This document shows positions 8,870 through 15,297 of a stretch of DNA of 23,712 bases, piece after piece. Every line of letters starts with the position of its first letter. Position 1 is the first letter of the stretch. Source of the stretch: JAWLGW01 sp964569055 (GTDB taxonomy: Bacteria > Planctomycetota > J058); NCBI GenBank assembly GCA_964569055.1, contig CAZMSZ010000080.1, forward strand, positions 1 through 23,712, given 5' to 3'. The notes beneath the pieces were generated by a model, which saw nothing but the letters and a program-made list of their open reading frames with translations, was not told the DNA's origin and searched no databases. The position numbers and the translations under genes are program-made.

Positions 8870-9444
8870 GCGCCCCCGCCCGGCGCGCGGCCGCGCTGGC
8901 GCTGCTCCTCGCGGGCTGCATCGGCGGGCCCCCGCCGCCCCCGCGCTACTTCAGCCCTCCCCTGCCGGTGCGCCCCGCGCGCGTCACGCCGGCCGCCCTG
9001 GAGGGGGTCACGCTCCGGCTGCTGCCGGTCGCCGCGGCCGAGCTGCTGCGAGACCGGATCGTGTGGCGCCGCTCCGACGTCGAGCTCGGGTTCTACGAGC
9101 AGGAGCGCTGGACCGAGCCCCCCGCCCGCACCTTCGAGCGCGCGCTGGCCCGCGAGCTGTTCGAGGTGCGGGGCCTCGTCCGCGGCGGACGCAGCGCCAG
9201 CCACGAGCTGGCGGTCGAGCTGGTCGCCTGCGAGGAGGTGCTCCTCCCCGAGCATCGGGCCCGCGTGGTCGCGACGGTCGCGCTCCTCGGCGCCGACCAG
9301 ACCGCCCTCCTCGAGCGGACCTTCGCGGCCGAGGAGCCGATCGCGGCCGAGGACGCCCAGGCCATGGCGCGCGCCGTCGGCGCGGCGCTCGATCGCGTGG
9401 TGCTCGACGCCGCAGACGCGCTCGAGGCCCGCCTCCGCCGCTGA
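8866..9444 (+). CDS. PqiC/YmbA-like ABC-transport auxiliary lipoprotein
   Basis: This 192-aa protein begins with an Arg-containing n-region, a Leu/Ala core and the lipobox Leu-Ala-Gly-Cys at Cys18, followed by a Pro-rich stretch. The mature part ('VTLRLLPVAAAELLRDRIVWRRSDVELGFY', then 'ELFEVRGLVRGG') follows the pattern of the ABC-type transport auxiliary lipoprotein family (PqiC/YmbA). These are outer-membrane lipoproteins commonly encoded with MCE proteins. GTG 8866 overlaps the TGA of the mlaD-like gene, so the two are probably translationally coupled. The family call rests on pattern and context; the lipoprotein call is firm. Confidence 0.75.
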   Translation: MSAPARRAAALALLLAGCIGGPPPPPRYFSPPLPVRPARVTPAALEGVTLRLLPVAAAELLRDRIVWRRSDVELGFYEQERWTEPPARTFERALARELFEVRGLVRGGRSASHELAVELVACEEVLLPEHRARVVATVALLGADQTALLERTFAAEEPIAAEDAQAMARAVGAALDRVVLDAADALEARLRR

Positions 9445-9451
9445 GCCCCCG

Positions 9452-9457
9452 TAGACT
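9452..9457 (+). promoter_or_regulatory. -10 box six nt before the ATG: leaderless candidate
   Basis: TAGACT is followed by only six bases (GGCGTC) before ATG 9464. A transcript starting about seven bases after the -10 would begin at the start codon. There is no Shine-Dalgarno between. The same spacing is seen at 12206 and 13863 on the minus strand. Confidence 0.4.
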
Positions 9458-9463
9458 GGCGTC

Positions 9464-10288
9464 ATGAGCAAGGCGCTGCGTTGCCCCTACTGCCACGACG
9501 TGCTCGCCTCCGACGACCCCGAGCGGGTCGACTGCGTCGAGTGCGACGGGGCGCACCACCGCGCCTGCTTCCTGGAGGCCGAGGGCTGCGCCGCCACGGC
9601 GTGCGGCGCGCGTCGCTGCCGCTCACCTGCCGGCGAGCACTACGACCTGGTCGCGCTCCCCAGCGAAGCCGACCCGGCGCCCGCGCCGGCCCTCACCCTC
9701 GCCGGCATCGTCGCGTTCATCGCGAGCGTGCTGCTCGGGGCCGGCCTGGGAGGCGAGCTGCTCACGCCCCTCCTCCAGTGGCTCGCCCCCAGCGTCGCCA
9801 ATCTCTCCGAGCTCCTCGGCCTCCTCGCCGGGGCCGCGCTCGGGCTGATCGGGGCGCTGGCGTTCGCGCTCGCGCCCGAGCGCCGCGCCGCGCGCACGCC
9901 CTCCTTCGGGCTGCGCCCGCCCGACCCGCTGGAAGGCGAGTTCGACCCCGTGACCGGAATGGTGCTCGCCAGGGGCACCCCGCGCATGTCCTTGATGGGC
10001 GTGGCCCACGCCGTCGTCGACCGGCTCCGCGCCGACGCGCCCCCACCCGAGCTCCGCCGCGCGGGGCGGCCCGCCGGCGCGCCGCCCGAGCGCTGCCCCG
10101 ACTGCGACGGCGCGCTCGAGCCCTCCGAGCCCGAGGATCCCGAGCCGCTGTGGGACTGCTATCACTGCGGCGCCGACCTCGTCGACCTCGCGGGGCGCTA
10201 CCGGACGCCCGGCTCGGAGGACACTCCAGCGCCGCAGGCGCTCGACGGTGACCCCGAAGCCGCGCGCCGGCGCCCCCTGGAGGCCTGA
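9464..10288 (+). CDS. Prokaryotic RING-like zinc-finger membrane protein
   Basis: The 274-aa protein opens with a RING-like ligand series: Cys7-x2-Cys10, Cys24-x2-Cys27, His31/His32, Cys35, Cys42 and Cys47. This resembles the prokaryotic RING finger (Prok-RING) families. Two Ala/Leu/Gly-rich membrane helices follow (about 77-100 and 117-140). A cytoplasmic C-terminal part carries a second zinc ribbon, Cys211-x2-Cys214 and Cys232-x2-Cys235. RING folds in eukaryotes are ubiquitin E3 ligases; in bacteria most members have no proven activity, and no E1/E2/ubiquitin-like genes are seen nearby. A scaffold or membrane-protein-quality role is inference. The gene probably has its own leaderless promoter and is followed two bases later by a small gene. 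Confidence 0.7.
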   Translation: MSKALRCPYCHDVLASDDPERVDCVECDGAHHRACFLEAEGCAATACGARRCRSPAGEHYDLVALPSEADPAPAPALTLAGIVAFIASVLLGAGLGGELLTPLLQWLAPSVANLSELLGLLAGAALGLIGALAFALAPERRAARTPSFGLRPPDPLEGEFDPVTGMVLARGTPRMSLMGVAHAVVDRLRADAPPPELRRAGRPAGAPPERCPDCDGALEPSEPEDPEPLWDCYHCGADLVDLAGRYRTPGSEDTPAPQALDGDPEAARRRPLEA

Positions 10289-10289
10289 G

Positions 10290-10532
10290 GTGGACGAGCC
10301 GACGCTGGCCCACGCGATCGAGGAGGAGCTCGCCGACCTGCGCAGCCGCGGCTCGATCCCCGTCGAGGTCGCCCTCGGCCAGGAGGCCTGGAACCTCCTC
10401 CGCCGCCGCCTGGAGTACCGCGCGTTCGGCGCCCGCCAGGCCGTCCAGTTCCGCGGGCTCCCCTGCGTGCTGATCTACGGCATGCGCGACCCACGCGGCT
10501 TCCGAGTCCGCGCGATCGAGCCAAGGGCATAG
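10290..10532 (+). CDS. Small hypothetical protein (80 aa)
   Basis: I recognise no family. The start is GTG 10290, one base after the upstream stop, with GGAGG (10279-10283) six nt before it. An earlier in-frame GTG at 10248 lies inside the upstream gene and lacks this signal. The N-terminal half is an acidic helix; the C-terminal half has beta-like segments ('AVQFRGLPCVLIYGM' and 'GFRVRAIEP') reminiscent of a small phage-structural or DNA-binding fold, but this is only an impression. It is probably co-transcribed with the RING-like gene. Confidence 0.6.
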   Translation: MDEPTLAHAIEEELADLRSRGSIPVEVALGQEAWNLLRRRLEYRAFGARQAVQFRGLPCVLIYGMRDPRGFRVRAIEPRA

Positions 10533-10608
10533 TGCCGCGCGGCCGAAGTCCCTTGGAGTAGACGAGCGTACGCCGACGTGGCGCTCGCGCCCGCGGAGCA
10601 GAGCAGGC

Positions 10609-10842
10609 TCAGCATTCTGCGACGAGGTGCTGCATGGTGGCGCAGATCGCCTGGACCAGCTCTGCAGGCGAGCCCGTGGACAAGGTGCGCTCCCAACGCC
10701 CGGTGTGCCGCTTCACGCTCAGGCCGAAGCGATCGCCTCCAAGCAGCGAGAGGCGGACACGATCTTCCGGCTTCGTCCGAGGCGGAGCGGTCGCAAGCGA
10801 CAGCTCCTCGACTCGAACTCGGACCAGGAGGAGCCATCGCAT
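10609..10842 (-). CDS. Small hypothetical protein (77 aa) beside the repeat array
   Basis: The frame encodes a basic N-terminus with a short hydrophobic run (Met-Arg-Trp-Leu-Leu-Leu). A natural-looking domain follows: 'RVRLSLLGGDRFGLSVKRH', 'GRWERTLSTGSPAELVQAI' and a Cys-containing C-terminus. ATG 10842 has AGGAG nine nt upstream on the minus strand. The same frame stays open further upstream into the first copy of the repeat array (to ATG 10929), but that extension is repeat-derived (TAKSAKSAK). Family unknown. It is convergent with the small gene at 10290-10532. Confidence 0.5.
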   Translation of the reverse strand: MRWLLLVRVRVEELSLATAPPRTKPEDRVRLSLLGGDRFGLSVKRHTGRWERTLSTGSPAELVQAICATMQHLVAEC

Positions 10843-10887
10843 GAGCGGCAGCTCCTTGGCGAGCTCGGCGGGCCAGGAGGCCCCCTG

Positions 10888-11253
10888 GCAGCGACAGCGC
10901 TTGGCGCTCTTGGCGCTCTTGGCGGTCATCTTCTTCTTGCCGCCTGGGAGCCGCCCTCGCCAGCGACAGCTCTCCTGGGAGCTGGCCTCGCCAGCGACAG
11001 CCCTTGGCGCTCTTGGCGCTCTTGGCGGTCCTCTTCTTCTTGCCGCCTGGGAGCCGGCCTTGCCAGCGACAGCTCTCCTGGGAGCTGGCCTCGCCAGCGA
11101 CAGCCCTTGGCGCTCTTGGCGCTCTTGGCGGTCCTCTTCTTCTTGCCGCCTGGGAGCTGGCCTCGCCAGCGACAGCGCTCTTGGCGGTCATCTTCTTCGT
11201 GGCGCCTCGGAGCTGCCCTCGCCAGCGACAGCCCTTGGCGGTCTCCCCACGAC
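10888..11253. repeat. Array of degenerate ~103-bp repeats
   Basis: Two nearly identical full 103-bp units (10888-10990 and 10991-11093; about five differences) are followed by shortened copies of 72 bp (11094-11165) and 56 bp (11166-11221) and a partial fifth copy from 11222. Each unit contains CCAGCGACAGC, a stutter of (T)CTTGGCG, a CTTCTTCTTGCCGCC block and GGGAGC. Within the full units CCAGCGACAGC occurs twice. Minus-strand frames give low-complexity Lys-Thr-Ala-Lys-Ser-Ala-Lys peptides, which I regard as translated repeat and not a gene. The array lies between the small gene at 10609-10842 and the 3' end of the PRPP-synthetase gene. Confidence 0.85.
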
Positions 11254-11272
11254 GGAGCCAGACGCCGTCCGA

Positions 11273-12193
11273 TCAGCCCCGCAAGAACTCGGCGAACAGC
11301 GGCGCCACCGGCCGCACCACCGCACCGGCCGCGGCCGCCCGGGCGGCCCCCGGGTGCGAGTCGGTGCCCGCCACGCCGGCCAGGAGGCCGGCGCCGAGCA
11401 GACGCTCGGCCGAGCCCGCGGGGACGACGAGGTGGGTGGTGACCGCGAAGCAGCGAGCGGCGCCGGCGTCGAGGTAGGCGCGGGCGGCCTCGAGCAGGGT
11501 CCCGCCGGTGCGGATCATGTCGTCGTAGATCACCACGGTCCGGCCCTGCACCCGGGCGTCCACGCCGGTCACCTCGACCTGCCCGTCGCCGTGGCGGCGC
11601 TTGTAGACCAGGGCCGCGTCGACGTCCATGTCGTTGGCCAGCGACTGCACCCACTTGGCCCGGCCGGCGTCGGGGGCCGCGAGGACGAACGGCTCGCCCC
11701 CCGCGAAGGCGCGCGCCGCCTCGATCACCAGCGGCTTGGCGTAGAGGTGGAACGCGCTCACCCGGTCGTCGAAGTAGAACGGGATCCCCGGCGCGTGGAG
11801 GTCGAGCAGGAGGAGCTGGTTGCCGCGCGGCGTGGGCGGCACGGTGGAGATCAGCCGCGCCCGCGTCTTGGCGGTCACGACCTCGCCCGGCCGGACCGCC
11901 CGCTCCATGGTCTGGCAGCCGAAGTACGGGAGCACCCACGTCAGCCGCTCCGCGCCGTAGCGCGCCGCCGCGCAGGCGAGGTCGTAGGCGAGCAGCGTGT
12001 CGACCTCGTCGGGCGTGCCCGCGACCAGCACCACCTCGCGCCCGCGCACGTCGTCGGCGATCCGCTGGTAGGCTTCGCCGTCGCTGAAGCGACGCCGCTC
12101 GACCTCGCCGTGCGGACAGCCGAGCAGCCTGGCCAGCTGGTCCGCCAGCGCGGCGTAGGAGGGGATCGAGAGGATCAGGCGATCTGCGCGCAC
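11273..12193 (-). CDS. Divergent ribose-phosphate pyrophosphokinase (PRPP synthetase)
   Basis: The 306-aa protein matches ribose-phosphate pyrophosphokinase in length and motif order. 'FSDGEAYQRI' is near residue 36 (FPDGE-like). 'PYFGCQTMER' stands where classical enzymes have PYFGYARQDR, followed by PGE-x-V-x-AKT. 'DLHAPGIPFYFD' and the PRPP-binding loop 'VVIYDDMIRTGGTL' (about 218-231) come later. It makes PRPP from ribose 5-phosphate and ATP. The replacement of the Arg-Gln-Asp-Arg segment by Gln-Thr-Met-Glu-Arg marks a divergent branch, so substrate range may differ. The start is GTG 12193, seven bases after a TAGAGT -10 box. Its upstream neighbour is a NadR-like P-loop kinase candidate, 28 nt away, suggesting a shared nucleotide or NAD-salvage role. 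Confidence 0.85.
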   Translation of the reverse strand: MRADRLILSIPSYAALADQLARLLGCPHGEVERRRFSDGEAYQRIADDVRGREVVLVAGTPDEVDTLLAYDLACAAARYGAERLTWVLPYFGCQTMERAVRPGEVVTAKTRARLISTVPPTPRGNQLLLLDLHAPGIPFYFDDRVSAFHLYAKPLVIEAARAFAGGEPFVLAAPDAGRAKWVQSLANDMDVDAALVYKRRHGDGQVEVTGVDARVQGRTVVIYDDMIRTGGTLLEAARAYLDAGAARCFAVTTHLVVPAGSAERLLGAGLLAGVAGTDSHPGAARAAAAGAVVRPVAPLFAEFLRG

Positions 12194-12200
12194 GACCCCG

Positions 12201-12206
12201 ACTCTA
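12201..12206 (-). promoter_or_regulatory. -10 box seven nt before GTG: leaderless candidate
   Basis: On the minus strand TAGAGT is followed by CGGGGTC and then GTG 12193. The gap to the upstream gene is only 28 nt, so this may be an internal promoter that lets the PRPP synthetase be made from a leaderless mRNA. No -35 is obvious. Confidence 0.35.
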
Positions 12207-12221
12207 CCCGCAGCCGCGCGC

Positions 12222-13096
12222 TCAATCCGTCCAGGTCAGCCGCGGTCCGGCGAAGCTCGGCGAGGTGTGCGCGTAGCCCTGCCCATTGCCGTTCCCGTTC
12301 CCGTTCCCGTTCCCGTTCCCGTTCCCATTGCCCCGCGGGAGCACGGGCGCGGACAGGGCGGGCTCGGGCTCCCGCGCCGCGCGGGCGCGCCGGTAGANNN
12401 NNNNNNNNNNNNNNNNNNNNNNNNNNNNNNNNNNNNNNNNNNNNNNNNNNNNNNNNNNNNNNNNNNNNNNNNNNNNNNNNNNNNNNNNNNNNNNNNNACG
12501 GGCGCGGACAGGGCGGGCTCGGGCTCCCGCGCCGCGCGGGCGCGCCGGTAGAGCTCGACCGCGCTCATGGCGGTCCGGACGCGGTCCTTCATGTTGAGCT
12601 CGGAGATCCCGATGCACGGGACGCGCTGCCAGGAGAGCAGGAAGTCGAGGATCCCGTCGATCCGGTTGATCTCGTCCCACTCCACCCGCTCGCGCATCCC
12701 GTCGTTCGCCATGCACTCGCGGTGCGGGCGCACGAACAGCACCAGCCCGTCCTTGCGCACCCGCGCGAAGTAGCGCTCCGCGCGCTCGTCGATCAGGTCG
12801 GCCAGCGCGAGCGAGTGGCGCGCCGCGTAGGCGAGGTTGCAGAAGGTGCGGTCGGAGACGAACCCCTCCGGGTAGCGCTCCTCCACCTCCATCTGCCGCT
12901 TGAACACCTCGCGCTGATACTGCGCCACGCGCGCGAGGTCCACCCGCAGCGTCTCGAAGCTCAGCTCGAGCTCGGCCATGACCTGCCGCGCGACCTCGTT
13001 GATCAGCGGCAGCTTCAGCTCCTGCGCGAGGTGCCGGGCGAGCGTGGTCTTGCCGGTGCTGTGGGCGCCGCACACGTAGATCTTGAGCGCGTTCAC
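12222..13096 (-). CDS. NadR/AAA_28-like P-loop ATPase, interrupted by assembly gap
   Basis: The N-terminus carries a Walker A loop, Gly-Ala-His-Ser-Thr-Gly-Lys-Thr-Thr, with 'NEVARQV' and 'VSDRTFCNLAYA' motifs typical of AAA_28/NadR-type small kinases that phosphorylate nucleosides or related ribosyl compounds. The frame breaks at a 100-N gap. Joining the identical 55-bp flanks restores one frame, giving about 239 aa and a tail of eight Gly-Asn dipeptides before the stop at 12222. GTG 13096 is preferred over in-frame GTG 13108 because GGAGG lies five nt before it. The next gene is a PRPP synthetase, which supports a nucleotide or NAD-salvage role, though the substrate cannot be read from the sequence. 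The tail length depends on how the gap is resolved. Confidence 0.75.
12291..12326. repeat. Hexanucleotide microsatellite (GTTCCC)6
   Basis: Six perfect GTTCCC units sit inside the kinase-like gene, flanked by imperfect units. On the coding strand they encode Gly-Asn dipeptides at the C-terminus. A hexamer repeat changes copy number without shifting the frame, so the tail length may vary between strains. Confidence 0.9.
12343..12552. other. Assembly gap flanked by identical 55-bp ends
   Basis: One hundred N (12398-12497) are bordered by the same 55 bases on each side (12343-12397 and 12498-12552). Equal-length identical ends are what a de Bruijn assembler with k=55 leaves when two contigs share a terminal k-mer and are scaffolded with a nominal gap. 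Removing 155 bases makes the surrounding gene one continuous frame. Confidence 0.9.
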
Positions 13097-13101
13097 GAGG
13101 A

Positions 13102-13117
13102 CCTCCACCTGTGGAGG
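13102..13117 (-). promoter_or_regulatory. Inverted repeat covering the ribosome-binding site of the kinase-like gene
   Basis: On the minus strand CCTCCAC-AG-GTGGAGG places the GGAGG Shine-Dalgarno of GTG 13096 in the 3' arm of a perfect seven-base inverted repeat. With a two-base loop, realistically six pairs with a four-base loop, it could hide the ribosome-binding site. Confidence 0.35.
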
Positions 13118-13179
13118 GGGAGGCTACCCGTCGGGACCGACAGCGCTCGCAGGGCGACGGCGGCGTCTGGCCTTACGCC

Positions 13180-13851
13180 TCAGCGCGCCTCGTACCAGCG
13201 TCGCCAGTGGTCGGCGTCGCCCCCGAACGAGTTCCCGTCGGGCATGAACGCCTCGAGCCCCTCCACCGCGGCGCGCCGCACGCCCGTGTCGGAGTCGTAC
13301 AGCTGCTCGATCACCAGCGGGATCAACCGGTCGAGCCCGAGCGCGCCCACCGCGCGGCAGGCCGCCTTGCGCACCTCCGCCTCGGGGTCGCGCAGCGCCG
13401 CCTCCACGTAGGAGCGCGCGCTCGGCTCCCCGTTGACGCCCAGCCCCTGCACGGCGGCCGCGCGCACCGCGGCCTCCTCGTCGCGCACGGCCGCCGCGCC
13501 GAGGAACGGCACCACGTCCACGCGGCGGGCGGTCCCGAGCGCCCGAGCGCTGGCGCGGCGCAGCCAGGGCTCCCCCGCCTCGAGCGATTTCTTCAGCGCG
13601 GCGCGGGCCTCCTCGGCCCAGGGCGTCACCCCCTCCACGGTCTGGAGCGAGAGCACCCACGCGGCCGGGACGGCCAGCCGGTCGCGCTCGCGCACGTGGC
13701 GCACCAGCCCGTCCCGGTCGCGCCAGAACCATGTCCCCGACCCGCCGCCGCCCAGCAGCAGCACGACGAGGATCGCCGTCCCGAGCTTGGAGCCGCGGTT
13801 GGGGCTGCGGCTCTGGTGGATCTCGAACCGTCTGCTCGGCGAGGAGGCCAC
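13180..13851 (-). CDS. Membrane-anchored HEAT-repeat protein
   Basis: The 223-aa protein has a short Arg-rich cytoplasmic N-terminus and one membrane helix (about 21-40, Ile-Leu-Val-Val-Leu-Leu-Leu then a Gly run). The rest is at least three or four HEAT repeats: 'PWLRRASARALGTA', 'AAVRAAAVQGLGV', 'AEVRKAACRAVGALG' and 'TGVRRAAVEGLEAF'. HEAT solenoids bind other proteins; no catalytic motif is visible. Start GTG 13851 is preceded by no real Shine-Dalgarno but by TACGGT six nt upstream, a leaderless-type arrangement. It lies 32 nt downstream of the anti-sigma gene and could also be part of that operon. Confidence 0.7.
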   Translation of the reverse strand: MASSPSRRFEIHQSRSPNRGSKLGTAILVVLLLGGGGSGTWFWRDRDGLVRHVRERDRLAVPAAWVLSLQTVEGVTPWAEEARAALKKSLEAGEPWLRRASARALGTARRVDVVPFLGAAAVRDEEAAVRAAAVQGLGVNGEPSARSYVEAALRDPEAEVRKAACRAVGALGLDRLIPLVIEQLYDSDTGVRRAAVEGLEAFMPDGNSFGGDADHWRRWYEAR

Positions 13852-13857
13852 ACCGCC

Positions 13858-13863
13858 ACCGTA
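13858..13863 (-). promoter_or_regulatory. -10-like box six nt before GTG 13851
   Basis: Minus-strand TACGGT fits the TANNNT pattern seen before other genes here and is followed by GGCGGT and the start codon. It matches sigma70 consensus only at T, A and the final T, so it is weak taken alone. Confidence 0.25.
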
Positions 13864-13883
13864 GCGGCGCCCCGCGAGACGCG

Positions 13884-14651
13884 CTACCGATCGTCCCGGA
13901 CGGCGGCAGCCAGGGCGTACAGCGCCTCGAACGGCATGGTGTCGGGCGCCAGACAGGCGGCGAAGGTGCCGTCCGGCTCCTGCCAGCCGACGATCCGCAC
14001 GCCGTCCGCCTCGCGCTCCACGTAGCGCCGCCCGTCGGGCTGCGCGTGGGAGCCGTGGAAGCAGAGGCCGTGGCCGGGGACCTTGAAGAAGGCCACGTGC
14101 CGGCCGGTCTTGCGGCAGCGCAGCCGGACCAGCGGCCGCGGCGGCGCGCCCGGCGCCGTGACGAGGTTGTAGCCCTCGCACTCGACGTTGCACGCCTTGG
14201 GGGCCCGGATCGCGCGCGGGTAGTCGCGCGCCACCACCGCCAGCGGGAGCGGCGCCTGCCGGCGGCTCGTCTCGAAGGCGGCCTCGAGCGCGACCGCGGT
14301 CGGGCACTCGCCCAGGAGGCAGGGCCGCCGCTCGGCGAGCGCGGCGCCCCCCAGCCCCAGCGCGAGCACGAGGCCCGCCGCCGCGCCCAGCAGCCGCGCG
14401 GTCCGCCGCGGGGTCGCCTCGGCGGCGCCGGCGCGCGCGAACGCGCCGTCGAGCAGGCGGCGTCGCTCGACCTCGCTCAGCGGCGCCGTGAGCGCGCCCG
14501 CCACCGTGGCGCGGAGCCCCTCCTCCTGCTGCGAGCGCTCGCGGCACCCCGCGCACAGCTCGAGGTGTTTGAGCACCGCCACGTTCTCGGGGACCTCGAG
14601 CTCCCCGTCCAGGAACGGGTGAAGGAGGTCGCGGACGTCGGCGCAGCCCAT
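13884..14651 (-). CDS. ZAS-type anti-sigma factor with Cys-rich periplasmic domain
   Basis: This 255-aa protein begins with a zinc-binding anti-sigma domain: Cys3, then His29-x3-Cys33-x2-Cys36 ('HLELCAGC'). Such domains hold a cognate ECF sigma factor inactive. A membrane helix follows at about residues 86-107. The exported part has about seven Cys ('RRPCLLGEC', 'NVECEGYN', 'RLRCRKTG', 'HGLCFHGS', 'FAACLAPD') and a Trp/His-containing segment. This looks like a sensor domain that may use disulfides or metal. ATG 14651 overlaps the sigma stop (TGATG), so the pair is translationally coupled, the normal arrangement for stoichiometric control. The signal sensed is unknown. Confidence 0.8.
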   Translation of the reverse strand: MGCADVRDLLHPFLDGELEVPENVAVLKHLELCAGCRERSQQEEGLRATVAGALTAPLSEVERRRLLDGAFARAGAAEATPRRTARLLGAAAGLVLALGLGGAALAERRPCLLGECPTAVALEAAFETSRRQAPLPLAVVARDYPRAIRAPKACNVECEGYNLVTAPGAPPRPLVRLRCRKTGRHVAFFKVPGHGLCFHGSHAQPDGRRYVEREADGVRIVGWQEPDGTFAACLAPDTMPFEALYALAAAVRDDR

Positions 14652-15235
14652 CACGCCGGCTCCTCCCGCGTCACGTCGATCCCGCGCTCCCGCGCGTAGT
14701 CGCGCAGGTCGCGCCGCAGCCGCTGACGCGCGCGGAACAAGCGCGACATCACCGTCCCGATCGGGATCGTGAGCGCCTCGGCGATCTCCTTGTAGCGCAG
14801 CCCGGCCAGGCTGGAGAGCAGGAGCGGCACGCGGAACTCCTCGGGCAGGTCGTCGAGGGCGCGCTTGACCTCGTCCTCCACCACCTCCCCGTAGACCCGG
14901 CCCCAGTCGGTGTCGCCGTCGCCGAGCTCCTCGCTCAGCGCCTCGTCGGCGCTCAGGGCGTCGAGGTCCCAGCCCAGGGCCGGCGCCCGCGTCTCGCGCC
15001 GCTTGCGGGAGATCAGGGTGTTCGTCACGATCCGATACATCCACGCCTTGAAGTTCGTGCCGCGCCGAAACCCGGCGAAGCTGCGGAACGCCAGGTAGAT
15101 GCTCTCCTGCAGCAGGTCCTCGGCCTGATCGCGGTCCCCGCCGGCCATGCGCAGGGCGTAGCCGAACAGGGCGTCGAGGTGCGGCGTGAGCAGCTCCTCG
15201 AACTCGGCCCGCTTCGTCGCGTCGCCTCGAGCCAC
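14651..15235 (-). CDS. ECF-family RNA polymerase sigma factor
   Basis: The 194-aa protein has sigma region 2 ('QAEDLLQESIYLAFRSFAGF', 'FKAWMYRIVTNTLISRKRR') and region 4 ('LPEEFRVPLLLSSLAGLRYK', 'EIAEALTIPIGTVMSRLFRA') joined by an acidic linker. This is the two-domain layout of ECF sigma factors of the RpoE/SigW type. GTG 15235 has GGAGG eight nt upstream; a GTG at 15244 is also in frame but has the purine stretch directly against it. It is first of a leftward series and overlaps its anti-sigma gene. The upstream TATGCT (15297-15292) could be a housekeeping -10. Confidence 0.92.
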   Translation of the reverse strand: MARGDATKRAEFEELLTPHLDALFGYALRMAGGDRDQAEDLLQESIYLAFRSFAGFRRGTNFKAWMYRIVTNTLISRKRRETRAPALGWDLDALSADEALSEELGDGDTDWGRVYGEVVEDEVKRALDDLPEEFRVPLLLSSLAGLRYKEIAEALTIPIGTVMSRLFRARQRLRRDLRDYARERGIDVTREEPA

Positions 15236-15291
15236 CGCGATCACCTCCTCCCCAACGGACCTGCGCCCGGGGGTATTCCCCGAGGCCCCCC

Positions 15292-15297
15292 AGCATA
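15292..15297 (-). promoter_or_regulatory. Putative -10 box of the sigma factor operon
   Basis: Minus-strand TATGCT lies 56 nt before the GTG start, after GGACGC. It matches four of six sigma70 -10 positions. No clear -35 or ECF-type GGAAC element was found at the right distance. Confidence 0.3.

Noticed and set aside
10888..11191. Lys/Ala/Ser-rich minus-strand frames in the array as histone-like proteins
   Set aside because: Several frames are open in the same DNA, periodicity follows the DNA repeat, and no ribosome-binding site or independent conserved domain is seen.
10888..11253. The repeat array as a CRISPR
   Set aside because: Units are directly contiguous, about 103 bp, with no short palindromic repeat separated by unique spacers, and no cas genes nearby.
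10634..13411. A 925-codon plus-strand frame crossing the repeat array and gap
   Set aside because: It is antisense to the PRPP synthetase and the kinase-like gene, reads through repeats and Ns, and has no recognisable domain.
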